Virus record (IMG/VR): IMGVR_UViG_3300024054_000269
Span: 118,303 to 182,302 of that record
From: a virus
Reading direction: 5' to 3' (one strand)
DNA: 64,000 bases
The notes beneath the pieces were generated by a model that did no database searches, was not told the origin of the DNA, and saw nothing but the letters and a program-made list of their open reading frames with translations. The position numbers and the translations under genes were made by a program. Below are positions 1-8,589 of this stretch, in pieces. Each line of letters starts with the position of its first letter. The stretch's first letter is position 1.

Positions 1-936
1 GACTATTACTTCATGATCTGGTTGCATGCCGGGCAATATGTCTATATTGACGTTGCTTCCATTTGGTAACTTTATGTTTTGTTTCAATCCGATTAAGAAA
101 TCAATAATTGGCGTATAATGAATAATCTTTAAATTGTCGCCAATTCTTGAACATTCTTCTCTTTGATCAACATAAATCGTTACGTAAAGGTCGCCTGGTT
201 CACCATTTTCTATAAAATTTCCTTTTCCTTGAATTCTTAATTTTTGTCCAGCTTCAACACCTGGTGGAATAAAAATAGACACAAACTTTATTGATTTTGT
301 TTTACCAGAACCGTGGCATGTTTTACATGACGAAATGAACAAAACACCAAGCCCGTTGCACACATCACATGTGATTACGTTCATGACGTGTTTTCTAGAC
401 GAAATGATTTTCCCATGGCCAGCACAAGATTTACACGGTATCTTTTTACCGTTCACATCCTTGCCTGATCCAGAACAATCATTACAATTCAAATCTCTTT
501 TTACGGATTCTATTTTAAGTTCCTTCTTACACCCATTTAATGATTCTTCAAGAGACAGTAATATATCAACTTCTATATCTTTTCCTTTTCCTTTTCCTAC
601 TGAATCATCAAACCCATCAAACCCATCAAACCCATTATTAAACATGTCTTGAAAATGATTCATAAAATCAGAAAATCCTGGACCACTGGTTCTTGACCAC
701 CTAGTCCCAGGGCTAAATTGAAATGATTTCGAATTATCGTATTTATTTCTTCTATCTGGATCAGATAAAACTGAATAAGCCTCAGACGCAGCTTTCATTT
801 TGTTTTCTGAATCTTGGCAGCCTGGATTTTTGTCTGGATGATATTCTTTGGCTATTTTTTGGAATGCTTTTTTTATTTGTTCAGAAGTGGCATTTTTTGG
901 GATGCCAAGAATGCTATAATAATCGGTGTTGTTCAT
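1..936 (-). CDS. dnaJ: DnaJ (Hsp40) co-chaperone, C-terminus cut by window edge
   Basis: Reading frame open from ATG at 936 to the left edge (312 codons). Residues 1-70 form a J domain with HPD at 33-35, which stimulates DnaK ATPase. A very short G/F segment (GFDGFDGFDD) follows, then a full zinc-finger module of four CxxCxGxG-like repeats (CNDCSGSG, CKSCAGHG, CDVCNGLG, CKTCHGSG), then the start of the substrate-binding beta domains. It is a class I (type A) DnaJ. It is divergent from the polymerase gene at 965. A second J-domain protein lies at 8802. Confidence 0.93.
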   Translation of the reverse strand, partial: MNNTDYYSILGIPKNATSEQIKKAFQKIAKEYHPDKNPGCQDSENKMKAASEAYSVLSDPDRRNKYDNSKSFQFSPGTRWSRTSGPGFSDFMNHFQDMFNNGFDGFDGFDDSVGKGKGKDIEVDILLSLEESLNGCKKELKIESVKRDLNCNDCSGSGKDVNGKKIPCKSCAGHGKIISSRKHVMNVITCDVCNGLGVLFISSCKTCHGSGKTKSIKFVSIFIPPGVEAGQKLRIQGKGNFIENGEPGDLYVTIYVDQREECSRIGDNLKIIHYTPIIDFLIGLKQNIKLPNGSNVNIDILPGMQPDHEVIV

Positions 937-952
937 TTGAATGACCTAGTAA

Positions 953-967
953 TGTAATCTGACAATG
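953..967 (+). promoter_or_regulatory. TGTAAT box 6 nt before the polymerase start codon
   Basis: TGTAAT at 953-958, then 6 bases, then ATG at 965. This spacing would start the transcript at or next to the ATG (leaderless). No Shine-Dalgarno sequence is present. Confidence 0.6.
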
Positions 968-3691
968 ATGGAACTCCAGCAACTTGATGACAAAGTAGAC
1001 ATTAAAAAATCTTGGTTTTCTGAATATTCGTTTCATTTAGTATCAAACCAAGAGCAGTTTTCTAAACTTGTTGACATGTGTGTTAAACGTGGTTTGTGTT
1101 CACTCGATGTCGAAACGACAGGTGTTGATAATCGAATATATCCCGATACACACTTCAATGACGGAAAAAAATCTAAACACGGAATAAGAACTATTGATAA
1201 GGTTGTTGGATTATGCATTTCTTTTGATGGCAAAAATGGGTACTATGTTCCTCTGAATCATGAACCATCAGATTCAAACAATTTACCTTGGGACTCTACC
1301 TGCGATGATTTAACAAGGCTTTGCAATGGTTGTAGGATAATTTTTCATAATTCGAAATTTGATCAAGAAATGTTATACCCGATGACGGGTAAGGAATTTT
1401 GGAAAATTAACGAATATGAAGATACAATGCTTATGGCAGGCGTTTTAAACCCGCTTAAAGCATTACCAAAAGGTCTTAAACAATTATCAAAGCTACAGTT
1501 TGGTATTGATATGATAGAATTAAATGAATTGTTTACTGAAGAACAAACCAAACAATTGGAATTAAACAAACAAGGCAAAAATTTCGGTATTTTACATCCT
1601 AAAGAAGGCCTTGAATACGGATGTTCTGACGGAATTTTTACTTACAAATTGTTTTTTTCTTTGAAAGACAAATTGAGAGAGAATGATTCTAGTATATACG
1701 ACCTAGAAAAAACATTTTGCAATATTTTGAGAAAAATGGAAAGAAACAGAGTAAGGCTTAATATAAAATTAGTTGAAGAACTAAATAATGAATGCAATAA
1801 ATCAATGCAAAATATCGGAGACTCAATAAGAAACTTTATTGAATCAAAAACTGGAAATACTGGAAAGTGGCTAAGTTTGAATGTCGGATCTGGCGATCAA
1901 TTAAGGAAAGCTATTTTCCTTGATGTTGATGGTTTGAAATTAAAACCAATACCAGAAATGTTTGATTCTGAATCTGGTTCTGGATCAGACGATGATGATG
2001 CTGCTGCTGATGTTACTTTTACACTAAAAGATGAAGCGCTCAAGGCTCTTTTAAAGGCATATTCAAAGTTGGTTATAAAAATTGATGGCACTGAAAAAAC
2101 AATATTTGGATGGGTTCTTGATTATAGGCATTATGAGAAGATGGAAGGTTCATTCACGTCTAAATTTATACAATCACATGATAAATACGGAGAGGTAAGG
2201 CCTGATTACAAACAAATAGGTACTGACACTGCTCGTCTTTCTTCGAAAGCCGGTGAAATCAAACATGGCTATTCTGGTGTCAATTTTCAAGGAATGCCAA
2301 GAGACTCTGATGATGATAAACCAGAAACATTTAAAAGATTAAGAGAATGTATAATACCAAGAGATGACTATGTTCTCGTAAAAATAGATTATGCTGGGGA
2401 AGAACTGAGGGTTGTTACAAATTTGTCAGGAGACCCAATTTGGACGAAATCATTCTTGCACGAAGACGGTGATGTCCATTCAATTACAACCAAAATCTTG
2501 TATGGAAAACAAAATATAACAAAAGATGAAAGAAATAGGGGGAAAAGGTGCAATTTCGCCGTTATTTACGGCGGAGGGGCTGGCGCAATATCTAGAAATA
2601 TTGGTTGTTCAATTGAAGATGGCGGGCGCATGCTTGACAATCTTAGAAGTGGCGTCCCAATTTTAATGGGGTATTCAGATCAACAAAGGCGCTTTGCAAA
2701 ACAAAATAAATGCATCTACACAGCTTTTGGCAGAAGAATACCAATACCAACAATAGATCATCAAGTTGTTGCAATTAGAAGAAAAGCAGAAAGATGCGCC
2801 ATTAATTACACCATTCAGTCAACATCAGCAGACGTATTGAAATTGGCAATGTGTTTCGTCGATAAAAACATAAGAAAAAGAGGGTGGGAAGACAAATTAA
2901 AATATGTTATGACTGTTCACGATGAAGTCGTTTATGAAATAAAACCAGAAATACTTCAAGAAGCTATACCATTATTAAATGAATGGATGGTGTTGCCTTG
3001 GAAATTGCCAAAGGCACATGGTAAAGCATGGGTTGTTCCGCTCGAAACTGAACCAGATATTGATTTGAGTTGGAGAGCAAAATACAACTTCTTCAAGATG
3101 GTTGATGGTATAAAACCAAAACCAAGTGATGTTGATAAAAATGGCAATTTTGTTGGTGATTTAAAAAAGAACGAATATTTCCATAATGGAAAAATATACC
3201 AGAGTATACCAGATTTTTTGAAGCCTTGGATAAAAAGAACCGATCAACTCGATGATAACGACGTCGACAATGATGAAATAAAATTAGACACGAAATTAAA
3301 GGAAGATGATGAAGTAAAATCAGATATAGTGGTTGTTTCAAATGAAGAAACTGTCTCTGTGGACGCAACATTATCTGATGTTGAAGTACATGATAATGTT
3401 GCGTCAGTTTCACCAATAAAAGATCTTGCTGGGCTTTCAACTAATACAGAACAAAAAGAACAAGTTGAACCTAAAAAAGAATCAAATGGCCATATTTTAA
3501 ATTGGATAATTAAATCACCGTTGAACCACATGAATGTTAAAAAATTGCAGGCCATATGTTTATTAACCGACGGTGAAACACCATTAAGAATAAGTTTACC
3601 AAACGGCGTAATTGTGGTAGACGATTCTAAAGGCATAAAAGTTAAAGAGGATGAATTTGTTATATTGACAAGGTTGTTTGGACTTGGATAA
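965..3691 (+). CDS. polA: Family A DNA polymerase with 3'-5' exonuclease domain
   Basis: 908 aa. Replicative/repair DNA polymerase of the Pol I family. Exonuclease motifs: ExoI DVE at about 48-50, ExoII HNSKFD at about 128, ExoIII YGCSD at about 218. Polymerase motif A KIDYAGEELRV (about 473-483), motif B with K and NFAVIYG (about 523-538), motif C VHDE (about 652). No 5'-nuclease domain is visible. Unusual parts: an acidic Ser/Gly/Asp insert near 336-348 and a C-terminal extension of about 190 residues after the palm, made of an acidic linker and a small terminal domain (about 835-908). The start at ATG 965 (or 968) is supported by the TGTAAT box just upstream. Confidence 0.95.
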   Translation: MMELQQLDDKVDIKKSWFSEYSFHLVSNQEQFSKLVDMCVKRGLCSLDVETTGVDNRIYPDTHFNDGKKSKHGIRTIDKVVGLCISFDGKNGYYVPLNHEPSDSNNLPWDSTCDDLTRLCNGCRIIFHNSKFDQEMLYPMTGKEFWKINEYEDTMLMAGVLNPLKALPKGLKQLSKLQFGIDMIELNELFTEEQTKQLELNKQGKNFGILHPKEGLEYGCSDGIFTYKLFFSLKDKLRENDSSIYDLEKTFCNILRKMERNRVRLNIKLVEELNNECNKSMQNIGDSIRNFIESKTGNTGKWLSLNVGSGDQLRKAIFLDVDGLKLKPIPEMFDSESGSGSDDDDAAADVTFTLKDEALKALLKAYSKLVIKIDGTEKTIFGWVLDYRHYEKMEGSFTSKFIQSHDKYGEVRPDYKQIGTDTARLSSKAGEIKHGYSGVNFQGMPRDSDDDKPETFKRLRECIIPRDDYVLVKIDYAGEELRVVTNLSGDPIWTKSFLHEDGDVHSITTKILYGKQNITKDERNRGKRCNFAVIYGGGAGAISRNIGCSIEDGGRMLDNLRSGVPILMGYSDQQRRFAKQNKCIYTAFGRRIPIPTIDHQVVAIRRKAERCAINYTIQSTSADVLKLAMCFVDKNIRKRGWEDKLKYVMTVHDEVVYEIKPEILQEAIPLLNEWMVLPWKLPKAHGKAWVVPLETEPDIDLSWRAKYNFFKMVDGIKPKPSDVDKNGNFVGDLKKNEYFHNGKIYQSIPDFLKPWIKRTDQLDDNDVDNDEIKLDTKLKEDDEVKSDIVVVSNEETVSVDATLSDVEVHDNVASVSPIKDLAGLSTNTEQKEQVEPKKESNGHILNWIIKSPLNHMNVKKLQAICLLTDGETPLRISLPNGVIVVDDSKGIKVKEDEFVILTRLFGLG

Positions 3692-4175
3692 TTCATCAAT
3701 TTTTTTAAATGAAGGTGAAGTAAAAGTTCTTAGTGTGGATAAGAGTAACAGACAGGCGTTGTTATTTTTCAATGTGCCGTTATATTTAGCCCAATCAGCA
3801 TTGCCAGCTCTATTATACAGTGGTGTTATTGAGTCATTTTCATTGTCAAATCCAATATCAGTTTTTATACCAAATTTTAAAGACGAAGATGTTGTTAATA
3901 AATTGCTCACAAATAAATTGAATTCAAAAGTGTCGAAATCAATATCTGATTCAATCTCGCTTTACAAACAATCATTACAAGTTCTAAAACGACCATCTGA
4001 TATAATTTCATTATTACCAGTTGGTGTTTATGTATCATTTGCATATAAATGCAGTATAGATGCGTTTATTTCATCAATGAACGATAGATGGGTAATTGAA
4101 GAAAACTCATACGAACATGAATTTAAATGGGCTGTATCTAAAATTATGGCATCAATTCTAAATGACATTGGTTGA
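3678..4175 (+). CDS. Hypothetical protein, translationally coupled to the polymerase
   Basis: 165 aa, not recognised. TTG start inside the last codons of the polymerase gene (14-base overlap), so probably co-translated. Mixed alpha/beta with several hydrophobic strands in the first 80 residues, helical afterwards. Its 3' end overlaps the convergent gene ending at 4158 by 18 bases. The exact start codon is uncertain; another TTG lies 6 bases downstream. Confidence 0.7.
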   Translation: MDLDNSSIFLNEGEVKVLSVDKSNRQALLFFNVPLYLAQSALPALLYSGVIESFSLSNPISVFIPNFKDEDVVNKLLTNKLNSKVSKSISDSISLYKQSLQVLKRPSDIISLLPVGVYVSFAYKCSIDAFISSMNDRWVIEENSYEHEFKWAVSKIMASILNDIG

Positions 4176-5024
4176 ATTTCTTAACAACTTTGGTGAACGC
4201 ACCTTTACTTTTACAGAAAACCATTTGTGTTTTGTGTTTGAATTTTCAGTTACTTCAATAACGTCACATGATATAATGTCGTCGTATTTTAGCATTAGTT
4301 TTTTAGCAACGAGTGCTCCATACATATGGGCTCTATGAAAATTCATGTTCATTGATTGATATTCACCATCAATGTGTTCTTTACCAACTTCTATAACGTC
4401 GTCTATTGCGTTATCAGTTAATTTTTCGATTTTAACACCCATTTCCAGTAACACTGATTTAGTGTAGTCAATTATGGAAACTGGATTCAACATATGTTCG
4501 AATGTTGATTTCAATGCCGGATTTTTTGATATTTTATCTAAAGCTAACTCTTTTTGATTATTCCTTTTTTCATCTTCATATTTCTTAAGACCTAGTGATG
4601 ATGATATGCCTGGGTGAATTATCAAGCCCGGGTGATGAATGTTCCCATTCTCATCAGTCCAGTCTTGCGGTCTATAAAATGATGATTCGTCTGCCTTTAT
4701 AATAGCTCTTCCGGTGTCTGTGTCTATTATGTATAAGCCCGGGTTTTCTTTTTGATATTTGTATTCATCTGCAATTATATTTGCGGCAATTTTTAAAAAA
4801 TCGTCGTCGCTTATTTCTTCATTATTTAAATTTTTAAGGAAATTAATTATATTATCAGCTGATTCAAGAGCTGAAAAATTGTTTTCTTCAATTTTGGCTC
4901 TTATGAAATTTAATCTTGATACAGTTATTCTTTTTTTAAGTTCTTTTATTGACTCGATGTCACCATCAGTTTCAGCTTTAGTCAATGCCAAAAAATAATC
5001 TTTAATTTCTGTCATTTCTGTCAT
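4158..5024 (-). CDS. Hypothetical protein, 288 aa
   Basis: Not recognised. Begins with a duplicated MTEMTE, then a helical charged region to about residue 90. A central segment (about 95-150) is rich in Pro, Gly and His. The C-terminal third is alpha/beta with two HxxH-like clusters (about 230-240). It overlaps the end of the upstream gene (start 5024, upstream stop at 5021), so the two form an operon. Confidence 0.75.
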   Translation of the reverse strand: MTEMTEIKDYFLALTKAETDGDIESIKELKKRITVSRLNFIRAKIEENNFSALESADNIINFLKNLNNEEISDDDFLKIAANIIADEYKYQKENPGLYIIDTDTGRAIIKADESSFYRPQDWTDENGNIHHPGLIIHPGISSSLGLKKYEDEKRNNQKELALDKISKNPALKSTFEHMLNPVSIIDYTKSVLLEMGVKIEKLTDNAIDDVIEVGKEHIDGEYQSMNMNFHRAHMYGALVAKKLMLKYDDIISCDVIEVTENSNTKHKWFSVKVKVRSPKLLRNSTNVI

Positions 5025-5551
5025 TTGTCATCACCAAATGTGAATGTTCCGCCAGGGTCCATAAAAACTTCTGCATCATTTTTAACCATAGACCCTTGAG
5101 TAAATTGTGTATTTAATTTCTTGTCTATTTTATTTGAAACTTCTGTTTGCTTCTCAATCTTCTTTTTTTGTTTTTTTTCTTTTTTGTTTTTTTCAATTGG
5201 CTGTGTGATTTTAATGTCTTCCACGATCGGTTTTTCAATGATTTCAGTTATCGGTTTTGTATCTGGTATACTTTCATTTGGTATCGAGTAAACTTTGATC
5301 GGATCTGGTTCGATTGATATAAAATGTTTGGCTCTTATGGCATCATACCTATTATCATTATCATCTGCACGCGGGACCTTTAAGAATAATCTATCTTCCC
5401 ATTCATTTACTCGTTTGTTGAACAGAGATCCGGCCGCACTTCGCACACATGCGGAATTCGCACATAACCTGCAATATTGATTATTAAAATTATCTATCGG
5501 GGTTCGTTCAAATCCAGACATGCAATCTTTGAGAAAATCTTGTTTGCTCAC
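5021..5551 (-). CDS. Cys-cluster protein with Lys-rich linker
   Basis: 176 aa, GTG start. The N-terminus (about 25-40) carries YCRLCANSAC, a compact CxxCx4C metal-binding candidate. A low-complexity KKEKKQKKK linker follows, then a short conserved-looking tail (MDPGGTFTFGDDK). Possibly a structural or nucleic-acid-associated protein; function unknown. The GTG lies 7 bases after a TGTAAA box. First gene of a two-gene operon, divergent from the sigma-like gene. Confidence 0.7.
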   Translation of the reverse strand: MSKQDFLKDCMSGFERTPIDNFNNQYCRLCANSACVRSAAGSLFNKRVNEWEDRLFLKVPRADDNDNRYDAIRAKHFISIEPDPIKVYSIPNESIPDTKPITEIIEKPIVEDIKITQPIEKNKKEKKQKKKIEKQTEVSNKIDKKLNTQFTQGSMVKNDAEVFMDPGGTFTFGDDK

Positions 5552-5564
5552 AACGTACTTTACA
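5549..5564 (-). promoter_or_regulatory. TGTAAA box 7 nt before GTG start
   Basis: On the minus strand TGTAAA (5564-5559) is followed by 7 bases and GTG (5551). The box fixes a GTG start, which suggests leaderless initiation is not restricted to ATG here. Confidence 0.55.
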
Positions 5565-5571
5565 CAATCAA

Positions 5572-5601
5572 TTGCGAATTTTGTATTAAATGTGCTAGAA
5601 T
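5572..5601 (+). promoter_or_regulatory. Sigma-70-like promoter of the sigma-factor-like gene
   Basis: TTGCGA (5572-5577), an 18-base spacer and TAGAAT (5596-5601), about 30 bases upstream of the GTG start. GAATCA-A-TGATTC (5599-5611) is an inverted repeat over the predicted transcription start and could be an operator. Confidence 0.5.
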
Positions 5602-5629
5602 CAATGATTCACAATAGAGGGAAATAAAC

Positions 5630-6286
5630 GTGATAGCTCAAGAGCTGAATCGATCTAGGACTATCAAGGTAAAAAACCCCATTAAAACACAACGGCTGCC
5701 ATGGCCAAGATTATCAGAAGACGAACCAAAAGTTCAGCTTGGAGTTGACGTTGTAGCAAAACAACAAGATATAATAAAAATTGTATACAAATTTTTTAGA
5801 GTCGAAGATATATCAATGGACGAACTTTTACAAGAAGTATATCTTGCAATATTGCATAAAAATCAAACAAGAAGTGCGCATGATCAAAGGAAATCGAGTT
5901 TTGGGCATTATGTTTATATGGTAGCAGATAATGTATGCAAGAATTTGGTCAATAAAAGAAAACGACGAGACAGAGAAAAAGAATCGCTTGATGCACCGTG
6001 TAATGTAGATGGCAGTAGAAGAACGAATTTAGAGGTCATAGAAGATTGTGGGTTTTTGAATGTTGAACCAATTAATAATGATATAGAACCTGCTCAAGAA
6101 TTTGAAGAAATCCTTAGAAAAAACGGCAAAAGAGAGCTTGCAAGATATATTAGGGCGGTTAGATACGGTGCAAGGCCTGAGATAATAAAAGAAGCCCTTT
6201 CCTTTGGTCAAAAAAGGTATTCTGCAAAGATGGTAAGAGATTTAAAAACGAAAGTCAAAGAAGCAGCTAAAGAATTTAGTCTTTAA
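5630..6286 (+). CDS. Sigma-factor-like protein (region 2 present, region 4 not clear)
   Basis: 218 aa. Residues about 60-115 match sigma region 2: a helix with DELLQEVYLAI, then SFGHYVYMVADNVCKNLV and a basic KRKRR stretch, the pattern used for core RNA polymerase binding and -10 recognition. The C-terminal third is basic and helical but shows no canonical region 4 helix-turn-helix. Start GTG at 5630 with AGAGGG at 5616-5621. Possibly a phage middle or late sigma factor. It has its own host-like promoter, while many neighbours carry TGTAAT boxes. Confidence 0.65.
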   Translation: MIAQELNRSRTIKVKNPIKTQRLPWPRLSEDEPKVQLGVDVVAKQQDIIKIVYKFFRVEDISMDELLQEVYLAILHKNQTRSAHDQRKSSFGHYVYMVADNVCKNLVNKRKRRDREKESLDAPCNVDGSRRTNLEVIEDCGFLNVEPINNDIEPAQEFEEILRKNGKRELARYIRAVRYGARPEIIKEALSFGQKRYSAKMVRDLKTKVKEAAKEFSL

Positions 6287-6512
6287 TTTTCCATTTAGAA
6301 ATACTTTCAATAAAACTGTTTATCGATTTATCCAAATTTTCTTTTGACATTTCATTTTTTAACAAAATTGTTAAATTGCCTCTAATTAGCGATAATCCAG
6401 TTGTTGGGTTTTTCAGCAGTTCCCAACATCCCTTGCAGACATATAAATTGGAACCGTCTTCATCTTTTCCCCTAAATTCACCGTCATTCACACAAAAATA
6501 ACATGTGTTCAT
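6276..6512 (-). CDS. Small four-cysteine zinc-binding protein
   Basis: 78 aa. CYFC at 4-7 and CKGC at about 26-29 form a zinc-ribbon-like pair; the rest is helical. The tail overlaps the convergent sigma-like gene by 11 bases. The start overlaps the stop of the upstream YkgJ-type gene, so they are coupled. Function unknown. Confidence 0.75.
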   Translation of the reverse strand: MNTCYFCVNDGEFRGKDEDGSNLYVCKGCWELLKNPTTGLSLIRGNLTILLKNEMSKENLDKSINSFIESISKWKIKD

Positions 6513-7114
6513 TGATTAAACTCATTAAATAAAATTGACACCACCTGCTCTATGTCTTTATTAGACTGAGAATATATATTTTCAGCAAAAATTAGCGCCA
6601 TTGGTATTGGTAATTTTATTTTAAGAACACCATACGAATCGATTTTTGAATTTATTAGCTTATCAAATTCCAACATTATTTCATCCATGTCAACTGGTTT
6701 ATACAGACCGGTCTCACTACTCCATGGGTTGCAATATTCAGGATTTGATGAAACAAAATGTGTTGAACACGTCGGCGGCCTAACCGGATAAGCTGAACAT
6801 TCACCTTTTTCGTTTAAGACCGGGCATTTTATATTCATTTTAAACCATGATACTGGATTAGAATTTCTAATAACTTTAATTTGATCCAACGATTTAACTT
6901 TGGTTATTTTCCATTGATTATTGAGTAAATATTCATACATAATTATTGCTTCAGCGACTGTTATGTATAATAATCGGCTACAACAGCCATTGCATCCAAC
7001 CTTGCAAGATATAACGTCTTTGTAAATTGAAAGTCTTTTTTTATCTGACTTGTAAGCCGATTCTATTATTGATAATTTAATCGAATTTAAAGCTTGAGAC
7101 AGTTGAAAGTTCAA
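6509..7114 (-). CDS. YkgJ-type zinc/iron-chelating CxxCxxCC protein
   Basis: 201 aa. CKVGCNGCC at about 37-45, then CPVLNEKGEC and RPPTC further on, match the putative zinc/iron-chelating YkgJ family (PF03692), which binds a metal or cluster through eight cysteines. Biochemical role unknown. Second of three minus-strand genes, 8 bases after the previous stop. Confidence 0.8.
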   Translation of the reverse strand: MNFQLSQALNSIKLSIIESAYKSDKKRLSIYKDVISCKVGCNGCCSRLLYITVAEAIIMYEYLLNNQWKITKVKSLDQIKVIRNSNPVSWFKMNIKCPVLNEKGECSAYPVRPPTCSTHFVSSNPEYCNPWSSETGLYKPVDMDEIMLEFDKLINSKIDSYGVLKIKLPIPMALIFAENIYSQSNKDIEQVVSILFNEFNQ

Positions 7115-7122
7115 TTAATTTC

Positions 7123-7458
7123 TCAATTTATCGATGGTATAACATCATCAAAATCACATAGATATATTTCTTTCATTATCATTCTTTTCTCATTTTGAGA
7201 TAAATCTAGTGTTTCAACTTTATTTAAAGCCGTAATTTTTATATAATTTTTAATTTGTTCTTTTGCTTCGTCGATTTTACCATATTCAAGAAATGATAAT
7301 ATATCCTCATGAAGTTTAGACTTTGCAATGTTAATCAATTCTCGCTCAGTAATAGTAACTAAATGGTCATCCCCACATTTTGTTCTTAACAAACACATCC
7401 TAGCAAATCTTTTGGCAAACACTTTAGAAGAATCTAATATCGGACCTAGGTGTAACAT
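7123..7458 (-). CDS. Hypothetical helical protein
   Basis: 111 aa, mainly helical and charged, not recognised. Start ATG at 7458 with AAAGAGG 5 bases upstream. A 38-bp perfect palindrome sits directly before that ribosome-binding site, so translation or message stability may be controlled there. Confidence 0.7.
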   Translation of the reverse strand: MLHLGPILDSSKVFAKRFARMCLLRTKCGDDHLVTITERELINIAKSKLHEDILSFLEYGKIDEAKEQIKNYIKITALNKVETLDLSQNEKRMIMKEIYLCDFDDVIPSIN

Positions 7459-7470
7459 ATGAACCTCTTT

Positions 7471-7508
7471 CTTCCTTTGGCGGTTCTATATAGAACCGCC
7501 AAAGGAAG
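7471..7508. repeat. 38-bp perfect palindrome between two genes
   Basis: A perfect inverted repeat with 19-base arms centred on CTATATAG (arm begins CTTCCTTTGGCGG). It lies between the H1-like gene stop (7518) and the next minus-strand start (7458). No U-run follows on either strand, so it is not a standard intrinsic terminator. As RNA it would form a long hairpin just upstream of the AAAGAGG ribosome-binding site; as DNA it could be a dyad protein site. Confidence 0.9.
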
Positions 7509-7517
7509 CACAACATA

Positions 7518-8324
7518 TCAAATTACGGTCGCGACGTCAGAAGAGGCTTTTACAGAACTCAGAAGCCTATCAACATCGGCTTCCGATTTAGCTTTTGAGC
7601 CATTTGTATTAGAAAGTTCTACTTTATCGTCTTTGCCAATCTTAAACAAATTCTTGTCTTTTAGCGCATTGTATAATGACTGGCGAGACCATTTACCGAC
7701 TTTCTTCGTTTCAGAATAAATTTCAGATTTTGTAAGTTTTTTCCCCTTCAATATCTGGGAAATCACACCTTTAAGAGGCGGCTTAGCCCCAGCTTTTGTA
7801 AGCGCAACCTTTACAGGCTTTTTCTCAATTTTTTTATCCGATTTAGCTTCTATTGGTTTTGCCGCCTTGGCTGGTTTCGCCTTTGCAGCCTTTGCCGCCT
7901 TTGCTGGTTTGGCCACCTTGGCCACTTTGGCTGGTTTTTCCGCCTTGGCTGGTTTTTCCGCCTTGGCTGGTTTTTCCGCCTTGGCTGGTTTGGCCGCCTT
8001 GGCTGGTTTGGCCACCTTGGCCGCCTTTGCCGGTTTTGCCGGTTTTGCCGGTTTTGCCGCCTTTGCCGGTTTGTCAACTTTCTTTGTCACTTTTTCTTTC
8101 TTTTCCATTTTTGGTTTGGCCTTTTCCGGGTTTTTTAATTTATTTTCAATACCCGGCATAACATTACTAGACATCAATGTTACAATTTTATCAACTTTGG
8201 CTCTGTTTTCAGTCATTATTTTTGTGACTGATGCATTAGCATTATCGATGCCTTTTATCAATGCGTTGATTTTGGTTTGATTTTGAGTTGACTTTTGATT
8301 TCCCGATTTCTTACCATCAGCCAT
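7518..8324 (-). CDS. Histone H1-like PAKA-repeat DNA-binding protein with C-terminal HTH-like domain
   Basis: 268 aa. Residues 1-70 form a helical, coiled-coil-like segment. About 75-175 is a Lys/Ala/Pro repeat region built from AKPAK/AKAAK units, like eukaryotic H1 tails and bacterial AlgP/HctB proteins. About 180-245 is a compact winged-helix-like domain (LTKSEIYSETKKVGKWSRQSL). Expected to bind DNA without sequence specificity and compact or bridge it. SD AGAGGAC precedes the start, with a GC hairpin just upstream. The repeat DNA is much richer in G+C than its surroundings. Confidence 0.8.
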   Translation of the reverse strand: MADGKKSGNQKSTQNQTKINALIKGIDNANASVTKIMTENRAKVDKIVTLMSSNVMPGIENKLKNPEKAKPKMEKKEKVTKKVDKPAKAAKPAKPAKPAKAAKVAKPAKAAKPAKAEKPAKAEKPAKAEKPAKVAKVAKPAKAAKAAKAKPAKAAKPIEAKSDKKIEKKPVKVALTKAGAKPPLKGVISQILKGKKLTKSEIYSETKKVGKWSRQSLYNALKDKNLFKIGKDDKVELSNTNGSKAKSEADVDRLLSSVKASSDVATVI

Positions 8325-8559
8325 GTTTGTGTCCTCTTTGTCGGGGTTCTATTACCCCGGCCTTTTTTGAAAAGGAGCGTCTCTTGAATTGTTTAATGAT
8401 CCTATTGATATCAGACTCACTGACAATTCCAAGCTTTCGGCATACCCTTTCTTTCATGTTTGAATGGTTGACAAGAGTTGATCTTAGTCTTTCATGACCA
8501 CTGGATATTGCCATATTTAATGCAATACCCCATAGTCTTGAAAACTCGTCTGTCACCAT
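8317..8559 (-). CDS. Small basic protein, unknown
   Basis: 80 aa, not recognised, helical with a basic C-terminal half (FKRRSFSKKAG). The 3' end overlaps the start of the H1-like gene, so it is probably the first gene of that operon. A TGTAAA box lies 6 bases before the ATG. Confidence 0.6.
   Translation of the reverse strand: MVTDEFSRLWGIALNMAISSGHERLRSTLVNHSNMKERVCRKLGIVSESDINRIIKQFKRRSFSKKAGVIEPRQRGHKHG
8342..8359 (-). promoter_or_regulatory. GC hairpin upstream of the H1-like gene
   Basis: CGGGGT and ACCCCG pair around a 6-base loop, just upstream of the AGAGGAC ribosome-binding site at about 8332-8338 and inside the end of the preceding gene. Possibly a translational control hairpin. 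Confidence 0.4.
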
Positions 8560-8571
8560 TAATATTTTACA
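8557..8571 (-). promoter_or_regulatory. TGTAAA box 6 nt before ATG
   Basis: Minus-strand TGTAAA (8571-8566), 6 bases, ATG (8559). No Shine-Dalgarno sequence. Confidence 0.5.
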
Positions 8572-8589
8572 TTTAAAGTTATATTAATT

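Noticed and set aside
335-944. Plus-strand frames opposite dnaJ
   Set aside because: Shadows of a clear, full J-domain/zinc-finger coding sequence.
7853-8280. Long plus-strand frames (P/W/L- and A/G-rich) opposite the H1-like gene
   Set aside because: Mirror images of the Lys/Ala/Pro repeat on the minus strand; no start signals and biased composition.
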